Shown: piece after piece, positions 42,304-51,138 of the stretch | How the letters are laid out: the number at the start of each line of letters is the position of its first letter | Numbering within the stretch: position 1 is the stretch's first letter | Assembly: GCA_963692955.1 (NCBI GenBank) | Contig: OY843587.1 | Location: 558,001 to 622,000, forward strand | DNA length: 64,000 nucleotides | Direction: 5' to 3' | Origin: UBA5158 sp963692955 | GTDB taxonomy: Bacteria; Pseudomonadota; Gammaproteobacteria; DSM-16500 | The notes under the pieces: generated by a model | What the model was told of the DNA's origin: nothing | The model's input: the letters and a program-made list of their open reading frames with translations, nothing else | Databases searched by the model: none | Program-made: the position numbers and the translations under genes

Positions 42304-42963
42304 ATGACAGACAAGCAGGCTACACAACAAGAGCTAATCAACGCCTTACTCGACTTGGAAACAGCGAGCAAAGATAATCTAAAATTGTTAGTTAAATTTT
42401 TAGATACTACTTTAGATAAAAGCTACGCGCAAAACGCAAAACTTGTTAACGCCTCCAAAGCTATTTTAAAAGAAATCGTCACCGAAGATGTTGTTTACGG
42501 CAAAGCAAAAACCAATCCCGCGATCGCGCCTAAAATCACAAGCCAGCTCGACCGCGCAATAAAATCATTGAATACAATAAACAACGCGCGAAAACAATTG
42601 TTGGCGGACGCAGACAAGGTTAAACTATCTGTGACTATGCTAACTGGTGAAAATCTGCCAAAAGCAAAAGCGAAAGTTTACAACAAAAGTATTGATAGGA
42701 TTTTAGGAAAGGTAAATGATATGACTGCTCAATTACAACATGGCCTGCAATTAGAAATGAAGCACGGCAAGAATCTCTCGAAAATGAGTCCCCAAGAATT
42801 AGCGGCGTTACAAAGCGGCATCGCCAGCAATATCGGTTCTTTGCTCGAAAATAATAAACAAATGAAAGAGCAAATGAAAAATGGCCCTGCCAATTCAGAG
42901 CAAGAGTCTAAGCCTGAAGACCACAAAACACCTTTTAAAAGAACCTTACGACGCGGTAATTAA
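42304..42963 (+). CDS. Unknown helical protein, first gene of a cassette inside the gsp cluster
   Basis: I do not recognise the family. The ATG at 42304 follows TTGGAGG and gives 219 residues. The protein is lysine-rich, soluble and predicted nearly all helical, with coiled-coil-like heptads (about residues 5-60 and 80-140). It ends with a hydrophilic tail containing SEQESKPEDHKTPFKRTLRRGN, which could be a secretion signal for Dot/Icm but is not diagnostic. There is no signal peptide. It runs opposite to the gsp genes and precedes two more plus-strand unknown genes. Confidence 0.6.
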   Translation: MTDKQATQQELINALLDLETASKDNLKLLVKFLDTTLDKSYAQNAKLVNASKAILKEIVTEDVVYGKAKTNPAIAPKITSQLDRAIKSLNTINNARKQLLADADKVKLSVTMLTGENLPKAKAKVYNKSIDRILGKVNDMTAQLQHGLQLEMKHGKNLSKMSPQELAALQSGIASNIGSLLENNKQMKEQMKNGPANSEQESKPEDHKTPFKRTLRRGN

Positions 42964-42985
42964 AAGTATTTCTTAGGAGTCAGAC

Positions 42986-43762
42986 ATGTTTGATCGGTTG
43001 CAGAAACCTTTCCTAACCGTCGAGACTGGCGAAGCGTATCAGCCATTACGTTTGACTTATAATGTGTTTCAGAAAGATGCTTTAGTGAAGCTGCTGGATA
43101 GCATGACATGCTTAACCAAAAATCCTACGCCTGATTCTTGGAGTTGGTTTTGGAAAGATGAATGTGAAGAATTCCATTTTGAATCGCTAGAATCTTTCCG
43201 CCGTAATCCGGAACACGCGGTACGCCTGGGGACTTTCCTCATCAAAGGTGACAAGCTGTATGCCAACTTACCCTCCTTCAAACGCGCTTGTATCAGTGTG
43301 CCGTTTTTTCATCGCACCATTGATCCTGCGATCGCGGTAATTCAGTGCGTGGATTTCATCAATAAAGTGTTCGCGATCGATGAACGGTTGCCGCATGGTT
43401 TCACCGAATTATTTAAAGACGAAGAATTAGACCGCATTTTGCAACAGCGCATTTCTGACTATTATAAAATTCAAGAAGAATGCGAACAAGCCACTACCGC
43501 CGAAGAAGCGTTTGCGAAATTGAAAGAATACACGACGACCGAAGCGAAAAAACGTTTGCCGTTCGCTGAGCGTTACGTTTTCGATTTGACCGCCGCGGAA
43601 GATCCGGAAATTGTTTTTTTAAGCTTTTATATTTTCTTACGCGGCCGTGAATTGGTCGCCATCAAACGTTGGTTTGGCGAAGCGGGCTATTCACTCGCGG
43701 ACGCCGCCGATGAAACCGTGGAGCAAGTGTTTGGCGGTATGGATATCGATATTATTGAGTAA
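42986..43762 (+). CDS. Unknown cytosolic protein, second gene of the cassette
   Basis: Family not recognised. The 258-residue product has a strong AGGAG ribosome binding site. It is a balanced soluble protein with many aromatic residues (DSWSWFWKDECEEFHFESLESF) and an acidic C-terminus (VFGGMDIDIIE). It has no signal peptide and no membrane helix. Codon use is like that of neighbouring housekeeping genes, which suggests long residence in the genome rather than recent arrival. The third cassette gene starts on the base after its stop (TAAATG), so the two are co-translated. Confidence 0.7.
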   Translation: MFDRLQKPFLTVETGEAYQPLRLTYNVFQKDALVKLLDSMTCLTKNPTPDSWSWFWKDECEEFHFESLESFRRNPEHAVRLGTFLIKGDKLYANLPSFKRACISVPFFHRTIDPAIAVIQCVDFINKVFAIDERLPHGFTELFKDEELDRILQQRISDYYKIQEECEQATTAEEAFAKLKEYTTTEAKKRLPFAERYVFDLTAAEDPEIVFLSFYIFLRGRELVAIKRWFGEAGYSLADAADETVEQVFGGMDIDIIE

Positions 43763-43984
43763 ATGCCGAGTATCATGTTTAGAACAACGTTATTTAAAAC
43801 AGTAAAACCATTCAACATTCAAAAGTCTATCTGCGGTACGTTAGCGGTGACGCCTTCGGGAGTAAGTTTTACTGCCGCGGAGCGTGCAGCTTTGTTAGCG
43901 AAATATCCGCATCAAGTCGATCCCAAAGCTATTGAAGCAGCGTTGCAGCAACAATCGGCTAATCGAAAATTTTCAATCTACTAA
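43763..43984 (+). CDS. Small unknown protein, third gene of the cassette
   Basis: This is a 73-residue product starting at the ATG that directly follows the previous stop. It has a basic start (MFRTTLFKTVKPFN), then AVTPSGVSFTAAERAALLAKYPHQVDPKAIEAALQQQS. The latter is a short helical segment with a Pro-His turn. No domain is recognised. The tight coupling makes a shared role with the 258-residue protein likely. It ends seven bases before the convergent gspF stop. Confidence 0.55.
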   Translation: MPSIMFRTTLFKTVKPFNIQKSICGTLAVTPSGVSFTAAERAALLAKYPHQVDPKAIEAALQQQSANRKFSIY

Positions 43985-43990
43985 CCTGGG

Positions 43991-45211
43991 CTAGCCGGAC
44001 AATTGATCTAATTGGAAAATCGGCAGCAGCACCGCCAGCACAATAAATAACACGATCGCCCCCATCACTAAAATAATCGCTGGTTCGAACAACGTCAGCG
44101 TTGTTTCGATTAATTGTTTGATGTCGTTATCTTGATTATTGGCCGCACGCTCTAGCATCGGTTCTAATTGACCGCTAGCTTCGCCGCTTGCGATTAAGTG
44201 AATACTCATCGGTGGAAAATATTGGGTTTGCTTCAAGGCTAAATTAATATTCGCGCCTTCGCGCACGCGGCTAGTGGCCGTTTCGATAGATTTACGGATG
44301 GGAATGATCGTAATTAATTGCGCGGCGATCGTCATGGCTTCCAACACCGAAACGCCCGCGGCGGAAAGTATGGCGAAGGTGCGCGAGAAGCGCGCCGTGT
44401 TGGTGATTTTTACCGTATTACCGATCATGGGCACGCGCAGTAATAGAGTTTGCACGCGTTCTCTAAACGCGGAATTTTTTTTGAAAGCGCGGATAAAGAA
44501 AAATATTCCCACGCCCAGCAGTAACAATATATAAACACCATAATCCTTGATGCCATTGCTGATACTAATCAACACTTGCGTCATGCCCGGTAATTGCTGG
44601 CCTATGTCGCTGTACACTGCCACCATTTTCGGCACGACATATTCCAATAAAAAGCCGACGATACAAAACGATACGAAGATCATAATCATCGGATAGACTA
44701 ACGCGTTTTTAATTTTTTGCCGCATTTGAAATTGTTGATCGGTGAAATCCGCTAAGCGTTGCAGTACCACCTCGAGATGGCCGGCTTTTTCGCCCGCCGC
44801 GACGGTGGCGCAAAATAAATTTGAAAACGCGCGCGGAAATTCGCGCATCGCGTTCGCCAGGGAATGGCCTTCCAATACTTTGCCGCGCACGGATAAAATT
44901 AAGCCTTTACTGCGCGGCTTTTCGGTTTGTTCCGCCACCGCGCCCAATACTTCTTCCACCGGTAAACCCGCCGCGAGTAACGTTGCTAATTGGCGCGTGA
45001 TTAACGTTAATTCTTTGCTGGTGACGTTATGATTTTGTAACGGCTTTTGCTGCGACTTAAGCGCGGTTTTATTTTGCGCCGAATAAGTTTCGATGGGAAT
45101 TAAACCTTTGTTGCGTATCAATTGACGCGCTTGTTTGACATTTTCCGCTTCAATAATGTCTTTAGATTTTTGGCCTTTTTTATCGAGCGCTACGTAATGA
45201 AATGCCGGCAC
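43991..45211 (-). CDS. gspF: Type II secretion inner-membrane protein GspF
   Basis: GspF is the polytopic platform protein that contacts GspE and GspL. The 406-residue protein begins MPAFHYVALDKKGQK and holds two T2SSF domains (about residues 70-195 and 275-395). Each is followed by hydrophobic helices, and the family motif G..L..A.......F....A.GE.AG is present twice. It lies three bases after gspE. The call is secure. Confidence 0.96.
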   Translation of the reverse strand: MPAFHYVALDKKGQKSKDIIEAENVKQARQLIRNKGLIPIETYSAQNKTALKSQQKPLQNHNVTSKELTLITRQLATLLAAGLPVEEVLGAVAEQTEKPRSKGLILSVRGKVLEGHSLANAMREFPRAFSNLFCATVAAGEKAGHLEVVLQRLADFTDQQFQMRQKIKNALVYPMIMIFVSFCIVGFLLEYVVPKMVAVYSDIGQQLPGMTQVLISISNGIKDYGVYILLLLGVGIFFFIRAFKKNSAFRERVQTLLLRVPMIGNTVKITNTARFSRTFAILSAAGVSVLEAMTIAAQLITIIPIRKSIETATSRVREGANINLALKQTQYFPPMSIHLIASGEASGQLEPMLERAANNQDNDIKQLIETTLTLFEPAIILVMGAIVLFIVLAVLLPIFQLDQLSG

Positions 45212-45214
45212 AAA

Positions 45215-46684
45215 TTATTCCTCGCTGGTCACGCGTAAAATTTCTTCCAGGGAAGTGTGGCCGGCCAGCACGCGTTGAAAACCATCTTGACGGATACTGG
45301 GGTATAACGTGCGGGCATATTTTTTTAATTGTTGTTCCGGCGCTTTGTCATGCACCATCGTTCGCAGTTTGTCATCCATTGCGATTAACTCATAAACGCC
45401 GCTGCGGCCGCTGTAGCCTAAGAATTTACATGGCTCGCAGCCTTGCGGTTGGTAAATCGTGGCTTTTTTCACGCCTAAAATTTCACATTCGCTATCGGTG
45501 GCGGCGACCGCTAATTTGCAATGCGGGCAGAGCAAGCGCACTAAGCGCTGCGCTAACACGCCGATCAAACTCGACGCTAATAAGAAAGGTTCGATGCCCA
45601 TGTCATCTAAACGCGTAATCGCGCCCACGGCGCTGTTGGTATGCAAGGTCGATAACACCAAGTGACCCGTTAAGCTCGCTTGAATAGCGATTTGCGCGGT
45701 GTCGATATCACGGATTTCGCCGACCATTACTACATCTGGATCTTGCCGCAAAATCGCGCGCAGCCCCTTGGCGAAACTCATATTCACTTTATAATTTACT
45801 TGGGTTTGACCGATGCCGGGTAAATCATATTCGATCGGATCTTCAACGGTGAGAATATTTCTGCTTTGATTATTTAAGGTGGTTAACGCTGCGTATAACG
45901 TCGTCGTTTTACCGGAACCCGTGGGGCCGGTGACGAGCAGAATACCATGCGGGATAGTAATAATTTTTTGCATCAATTTTAACGTGACCGACTCCATGCC
46001 TAACTCGGCTAAATCCAACCGCGCGCTTTGTTTATCTAACAAACGCAGCACGACGCGCTCGCCGTGGCTAGTCGGCATCGTCGATACGCGTACATCCACG
46101 GCGTGACCACCGATGCGCAAGGTAATGCGACCGTCTTGCGGTAAACGTTTTTCCGCGATGTCTAATTTTGCCATGACTTTAATGCGCGATACCATCAGCG
46201 GCGCTAAGATGCGTTGCGGCTCTAAAACTTCACGCAACACGCCATCGATGCGGAAGCGGACCATGACGCGCGTTTCAAAGGTTTCGATATGCACGTCGGA
46301 AGCGCCTTCTTTAATCGCTTCACTTAACAACGCGTTCAACAAACGAATGATGGGCGCGTCGTCTTGTTTTTCGAGTAAATCTTCCGGCTTCGGCAATTCT
46401 TGCAGTAAATGGAATAAATCCATTTCTTCGCCCATGTCTTCCGCCATTTGCATCGCGAGGTTGGAATCTGTTTCGTAAGTTTTAACCAGCAATCGACCGA
46501 ATTTTTCTGGATTCACTTCGGAAATTTGAATCGGTATACCGAGGTAGCGGCGTAATTCGTTTAAGATAGCGGGGCTGGGTTTAGCGCAATAAATAATTTT
46601 CGCGACGCCGTTGTCGATTTCAGAAACGAGCACGTTAAAGCGCTTGGCAAAAGTAAAAGGCACGCTCGTAGTCTGAGTAGTCAT
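45215..46684 (-). CDS. gspE: Type II secretion ATPase GspE
   Basis: GspE is the hexameric ATPase driving pseudopilus assembly. The 489-residue protein has Walker A GPTGSGKTT, the Asp box and Walker B region (RQDPDVVMVGEIRD), the His box HTNSAVGAI and the zinc-binding tetracysteine motif (CPHC...CEPC). Its N-terminal domain binds GspL. It is in the gspD-E-F operon with gaps of a few bases on either side. Confidence 0.97.
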   Translation of the reverse strand: MTTQTTSVPFTFAKRFNVLVSEIDNGVAKIIYCAKPSPAILNELRRYLGIPIQISEVNPEKFGRLLVKTYETDSNLAMQMAEDMGEEMDLFHLLQELPKPEDLLEKQDDAPIIRLLNALLSEAIKEGASDVHIETFETRVMVRFRIDGVLREVLEPQRILAPLMVSRIKVMAKLDIAEKRLPQDGRITLRIGGHAVDVRVSTMPTSHGERVVLRLLDKQSARLDLAELGMESVTLKLMQKIITIPHGILLVTGPTGSGKTTTLYAALTTLNNQSRNILTVEDPIEYDLPGIGQTQVNYKVNMSFAKGLRAILRQDPDVVMVGEIRDIDTAQIAIQASLTGHLVLSTLHTNSAVGAITRLDDMGIEPFLLASSLIGVLAQRLVRLLCPHCKLAVAATDSECEILGVKKATIYQPQGCEPCKFLGYSGRSGVYELIAMDDKLRTMVHDKAPEQQLKKYARTLYPSIRQDGFQRVLAGHTSLEEILRVTSEE

Positions 46685-46690
46685 ACAATA

Positions 46691-48697
46691 TTACTCATCA
46701 AATGGTTTTGGCAAGGCAACGTTATTTTTCCATAACGGCAAAATATTTTCGATTTTTTGCTGGCCTTCTTTACTTAAGTCTACCGGCCAATTAATTTGTG
46801 CTTCGCGGGCATTATCATATTTAGAATTCGTGATCGCGGTCGCTTCCGCCGCATTATAAATAATCACGGGTTTGATAAACGCGACCAGATTTTTTCTTTG
46901 CATCGTTCTGCGTTTATGCGTAAACAACAAGCCAACCCCTGGGATGTCGCCGATGATGGGGATTTTATCGGTGCTTTCCGTGATGTTATTACTGACCAAG
47001 CCGCCGATGACTAAGACATCGTCGCTGTTGACGATAACAGAGTTTTGAATTTGGCTAGTGTTAATAATCGGATTCAGGCCGGGGTTTTCAGGATTTTGGA
47101 GCGTATCGTTTTTTAAATTTATTTGCAGACGTACCGCGTGGCCTAAGTTGATTTGTGGAATGACATCTAACTCTAACACCACGGGTTTATTTTCAATTGT
47201 ATTGAAAGGCGTGACAGTCGAAGTGGAACCGGTGGTGGCGTAAGTCCCGGTTTGCTGCGGCACTTCTTGGCCGACTTTTAACACCGCTTTTTTGTTATCC
47301 AGCACGACGACGGACGGCGTCGATAAAATGTTAACGCCGGTCGTGTTTTGTAACGCGCTTAATACCGCGCGAATTTGCGTGTGCGGCATAATGCCGAAGG
47401 TGCCTTCGCCTAACGGCGGGAAGGATACCGTGGTCAACGCACCGCTGCCTTCTGGGAATTCATTGGGGTCGGCCGGATTGCGCGCGCCCCATTGTATGCC
47501 TAAGTTTTTCAAATCATCTTCGTCTAATTCAACGATGATGGCTTGCACTAATACTTGCGCGGGACGGATATCTAATTTCGTGACTATCGATTTCAGCGCC
47601 TTCATTAACGGCGGCGGGGCGGTGATGATAATCGCGTTGGTGTTAGTTTCCGCTTGAATGTTGGTTAAATTTTCCGGTAGTTCGCCTTTGGCTGTTGTCG
47701 CCGCTAATGGATTCCCTGGCGTTTGGTTGGGCGCGGAGGTCGCGCCTTGTGAACCAGTACGTAAAATATTTTGCGCGATCTTCCCTAAAATCGGCGCTAA
47801 ATTTTTTGCTTGCAAGTACCGTAAATAAACGACTTCCGTGTAACCTTGCGAACCCACCACCGGCGCGTCTAATTCGGTAATTAAATTATGAATACGCGAA
47901 CGTGAAGCGCGGGCGCCACTGATCAAGATGCTATTGCTACGCTCATCCGCGCCTATCGTCACCGGCGAACTTTCGCCGTTCGCGCGCGATGAATTTTCTA
48001 AATTATTTAACACCGTCGCGACTTGCGCGGCGGACGCTTGATGCAACGGCACGATTTCAATATTGCTGGAAGAAGTGTTATCGATATTTTGAATCACGCG
48101 CGCGATTCGATCTAAGTTAGCGGCGTGTCCCATTAAAATTAACACGTTGCCAGGTGAATACGCTGATACGTTACTCCATTGCGGCAGCATCGGACGCACG
48201 ACCGGCAGCATTTGCACGGCGGAAACATTTTCCAACGGAATAACGCGCACGACGACTTCATCGCCGTGGCCGGGCGATTGGTTCGTGGCGATATGTGTCG
48301 CTAATTCACCGCTTTCTAAATTCGGCACGATTTTAACGACGTTGCCGCTAGCGATGGCGGAGTAACCTAGTAAGCCTAAGACGGAAAGAAAAACTTGATA
48401 CACCTCGCGCGGTTTAATCGGTTTGCTGGAGACTAAAGAAATTTTGCCGCTGACGCGTGGATCGACGACGAAGTTTTTGCCGGTTTCTAACGACACCTCA
48501 TTAATGACACTTAAAATATCCGCGTCTTGCAAATTCCACACGCGGCCTTTAGCGGCGGCATCGGTATCAGCAGGCAGAGTCGTTTGCGAATTTAATTGGG
48601 GGTTAACCGCCGCTAAATCGTCTGCCTGACTACCAGAAGTAAAGCCTGCCACGAGTAAAAATAAAGTGATTAAAAATGAATAACAAACTTTTTTCAT
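46691..48697 (-). CDS. gspD: Type II secretion secretin GspD
   Basis: GspD forms the outer-membrane pore. The 668-residue protein has a signal peptide (MKKVCYSFLITLFLLVAGFT...SQA), and the N0 domain. Three N1-N3 repeats follow (for example VIPLENVSAVQMLPVVRPML and VYLRYLQAKNLAPIL). The C-terminal secretin domain carries VPQQTGTYATTGSTSTVTPFNTIENKPV and GGLVSNNITESTDKIPIIGDIP. AGGA precedes the ATG by five bases. A good promoter lies upstream at 48759-48787. Confidence 0.96.
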   Translation of the reverse strand: MKKVCYSFLITLFLLVAGFTSGSQADDLAAVNPQLNSQTTLPADTDAAAKGRVWNLQDADILSVINEVSLETGKNFVVDPRVSGKISLVSSKPIKPREVYQVFLSVLGLLGYSAIASGNVVKIVPNLESGELATHIATNQSPGHGDEVVVRVIPLENVSAVQMLPVVRPMLPQWSNVSAYSPGNVLILMGHAANLDRIARVIQNIDNTSSSNIEIVPLHQASAAQVATVLNNLENSSRANGESSPVTIGADERSNSILISGARASRSRIHNLITELDAPVVGSQGYTEVVYLRYLQAKNLAPILGKIAQNILRTGSQGATSAPNQTPGNPLAATTAKGELPENLTNIQAETNTNAIIITAPPPLMKALKSIVTKLDIRPAQVLVQAIIVELDEDDLKNLGIQWGARNPADPNEFPEGSGALTTVSFPPLGEGTFGIMPHTQIRAVLSALQNTTGVNILSTPSVVVLDNKKAVLKVGQEVPQQTGTYATTGSTSTVTPFNTIENKPVVLELDVIPQINLGHAVRLQINLKNDTLQNPENPGLNPIINTSQIQNSVIVNSDDVLVIGGLVSNNITESTDKIPIIGDIPGVGLLFTHKRRTMQRKNLVAFIKPVIIYNAAEATAITNSKYDNAREAQINWPVDLSKEGQQKIENILPLWKNNVALPKPFDE

Positions 48698-48758
48698 GGT
48701 GATCCTATGGGCTTGCTGAAGCGAGTGTTTTTTAACAACATATTATTAAAGAAGGTCT

Positions 48759-48787
48759 ATTGTAGTAAGTGCTTTGGAAATGCGCAA
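48759..48787 (-). promoter_or_regulatory. Sigma-70 promoter of gspDEF
   Basis: On the minus strand TTGCGC and TACAAT are separated by exactly 17 bases, about 60 bases before the gspD ATG. Confidence 0.6.
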
Positions 48788-48795
48788 TGATAAGC

Positions 48796-50214
48796 TTAAC
48801 TCCATTTGATTTTTAGGTAATTCTCTAAGCCGGTTAATAATTCTTGTTGTTCTAAATCTAGTCCGCCCGCGGTGCGTACTGCATCAATTTCTAACAGCGC
48901 CAGCTTAGCGGTCAACCGTTTATTCCCTTTAAAATCAATTAGAGCGTCATTTTCTTCGCGATTTAATTGCTGTAAGTAGTGGTCAAATTGTTGCTTCAAT
49001 TCAGGTGTTAAATGGTCAGGGTAATTTCTTCCTAATAATCGTATCGCCAAGGATTTTAAGTTGGAATTAGGGAGTTTTTCCGTCATAACCGCTTTTTCAG
49101 CGGGTGCCCCCCGCTGGAACCGGCGGCAAAACTCTAATTCTTCATCATTCCAAAAGCCATTCAAATACAAACGCGCGTCGATGTCCGTGTTCGCGAACAC
49201 GGGATAAACAAACGCGCGGTGGTAATCAATTATTTTTTGGAAAAGGACGGGATTTTGCTGTAGCCATAACCGGTTGGCTTGGGCGAGTTCTAAACGTTTT
49301 GGGCTGAGATGTTTTAAGAACCGTTCCGCCGGCGGCAAAATAAACGGCGGCTCGCCCAATTTTTTTCGCACCACCCAAGTGTTATCGTAAATCGAATCTT
49401 CAGTTAGCAGCGGCAAATTGTCTGTGTCTAGGCGCAGCCATAATTTTTGATTTTTGTAAGTGCTGCTTTCGCCGAGATACAAAACCGGAGCTTGATAATT
49501 TTCTTTCGCGCCGAATTTTCCTAAAATCATTAAGCCATGGTAATGCTCTTGATCGGCGAGCATGAATTGAATCGGCAGTTTTTCAAAACGCTCGCTATCC
49601 GTGTTTTTACAAAAATAATTACTAATGTAATCCCAAATTTCGCGCGCTTGTATGAAGCGCCGCGCTAACGCCAACGTAATTTCCACATCCACCATCGCGT
49701 CATGCGCGCGGCCTGGCACGAAGTTATTAGCGCGGTTTAAGTTTTCCAGTTTTAACGACAGCCGGTCTTCGATGATCGGCCATTTGATAATGTCATTTTT
49801 ATAGAGATGATACATGACGGTGATAGGATATAAATCCATGCGCTGGCAAAGATTTGCAAATTGATGCGAGTAGGGCGGCAATAAATTCCGGTAAAAAGAA
49901 AAACGCAAGAATTCATCGTCAAAACCTAGCGTATTGTAACCGACACTAATCGTCCCGGGTTCGTTTAATAACGCATGAATTTGGCGGATGGCATCGATTT
50001 CCGGAATGCCGTTCGCCGCCGCTTCGATTCCGATTCTATGCGTGAGCAACGCGCGGGGGGCGGGGATAACATCGGGATTTAATTTGATTTTGAATTCATG
50101 ACGTTCGAGTTCTTGCAAATTCAAATCAGTGCGAATCGCCGCGAATTGCAAGACTTGATCGAAAGACTTGCTTAAGCCAGTCGTTTCTATGTCATAGAAC
50201 AAATAGGTCTGCAA
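48796..50214 (-). CDS. sbcB: Exodeoxyribonuclease I
   Basis: ExoI degrades single-stranded DNA 3' to 5' and takes part in mismatch repair and recombination. The DEDDh exonuclease motifs are present: FYDIETTGL, GYNTLGFDDEFLR and HDAMVDVEITLA. The SH3-like and C-terminal ExoI domains follow. The frame opens at a TTG at 50271 without a ribosome binding site. A TTG at 50214 (reading M-QTYLFYDIE) has AGGA at suitable distance and gives about 472 residues, near the E. coli length. The start remains uncertain. Confidence 0.92.
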   Translation of the reverse strand: MQTYLFYDIETTGLSKSFDQVLQFAAIRTDLNLQELERHEFKIKLNPDVIPAPRALLTHRIGIEAAANGIPEIDAIRQIHALLNEPGTISVGYNTLGFDDEFLRFSFYRNLLPPYSHQFANLCQRMDLYPITVMYHLYKNDIIKWPIIEDRLSLKLENLNRANNFVPGRAHDAMVDVEITLALARRFIQAREIWDYISNYFCKNTDSERFEKLPIQFMLADQEHYHGLMILGKFGAKENYQAPVLYLGESSTYKNQKLWLRLDTDNLPLLTEDSIYDNTWVVRKKLGEPPFILPPAERFLKHLSPKRLELAQANRLWLQQNPVLFQKIIDYHRAFVYPVFANTDIDARLYLNGFWNDEELEFCRRFQRGAPAEKAVMTEKLPNSNLKSLAIRLLGRNYPDHLTPELKQQFDHYLQQLNREENDALIDFKGNKRLTAKLALLEIDAVRTAGGLDLEQQELLTGLENYLKIKWS

Positions 50215-50284
50215 GTGGCAATCCTGAGCAACGTGATAAGCTGATGTTAAGCTTATTTTCGCTAAATACAAAATGAATTGTTAT

Positions 50285-50923
50285 TTATCTTGGCGCAGCG
50301 ATTCGCCGTTCATGACTCTCATCGTCATTAGTAATTTGGTCAGTCGGGCCAGTGATGGTGGCCACCGCGTTTTTTAGTTCGAGAGTTTTCTCTTTCAGCA
50401 GATCTGCATTCAAGAAGATACACATGTGATTATCGTCTAAATAGGCGAAGGTATGTGTAATCGGGCCGCTTGCAGAAAGGCTACAGCCGTTTTCTTCAGG
50501 ATTTAATTGCATGCAAAACATCGGGCCGCCTACCTTACCGCGTGGTCTGACTTGAAAAAGTAAATTGGTTTTTTCGATGTAACCTTGCGCTGCTAATTTT
50601 CGTAAAATGGATTGCATGGCGCATTTTACTAAAATGGTTTCTTTATCATAGCGCGGGTCAGCATCGGAAGTATTGAGCCGAATTTGAATGTTTTTCAAAT
50701 CATGCAGCCATACTACGACTTGTGGGCCTGATAAATGCATGGGTGTGTCCGACTGGACGACTCCCGCATCATAGGATCGAACCACCGCGTGCAGACACTT
50801 ATCGTCTTTATCATAAAAAGAGCTAGGATCATTTTCATCTTCAAGATAAATATCGATAGATTGTGCGAGCTCGGTGCTAGCTTTAAAAAATTCCAACTTT
50901 CTTTTATTCGATCGGGTCAGCAT
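50285..50923 (-). CDS. Unknown soluble protein
   Basis: I do not recognise this family. The ATG at 50923 is preceded by GAGAG-AAAAAGAA and gives 212 residues. It has a basic N-terminus (MLTRSNKRKLEFF), then mixed alpha/beta character with VVRSYDAGVV, GPQVVVWLHDLKNIQIRL and NLLFQVRPRGKVGGPMFCMQLNPEENG. It ends in a charged tail (NDDESHERRIAAPR). There is no signal peptide or membrane segment. It lies directly before sbcB on the same strand, possibly co-transcribed. An effector role is possible but there is no positive evidence. Confidence 0.6.
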   Translation of the reverse strand: MLTRSNKRKLEFFKASTELAQSIDIYLEDENDPSSFYDKDDKCLHAVVRSYDAGVVQSDTPMHLSGPQVVVWLHDLKNIQIRLNTSDADPRYDKETILVKCAMQSILRKLAAQGYIEKTNLLFQVRPRGKVGGPMFCMQLNPEENGCSLSASGPITHTFAYLDDNHMCIFLNADLLKEKTLELKNAVATITGPTDQITNDDESHERRIAAPR

Positions 50924-51040
50924 TTCTTTTTCTCTCTGCGTCAATATTGGGTGATTTTACCCCGATATGAGTTCTTTAAACACATTTATTTTCAGTTGCC
51001 CTTAATGTCAAATAGCATAAAATAACGAGCTTACTGCCAA

Positions 51041-51114
51041 GCGGGTGTAGTTCAATGGTAGAACTTCAGCTTCCCAAGCTGATAGCGTGGGTTCGATTCC
51101 CATCACCCGCTCCA
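51041..51114 (+). tRNA. tRNA-Gly (CCC anticodon)
   Basis: A complete cloverleaf: acceptor GCGGGTG/CACCCGC, discriminator T, encoded CCA. The anticodon loop TTCCCAA gives CCC at 51073-51075. The T-arm has GGTTCGATTCC. It resembles E. coli glyU. Confidence 0.95.
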
Positions 51115-51138
51115 AACGAATTCAGCCAGGGTTGACCC

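Noticed and set aside
43763..43984. Antitoxin-like reading of the 73-residue protein with the 258-residue partner as toxin
   Set aside because: The gene order and sizes could suggest it, but no toxin or antitoxin motif is visible and the codon use looks like resident genes.
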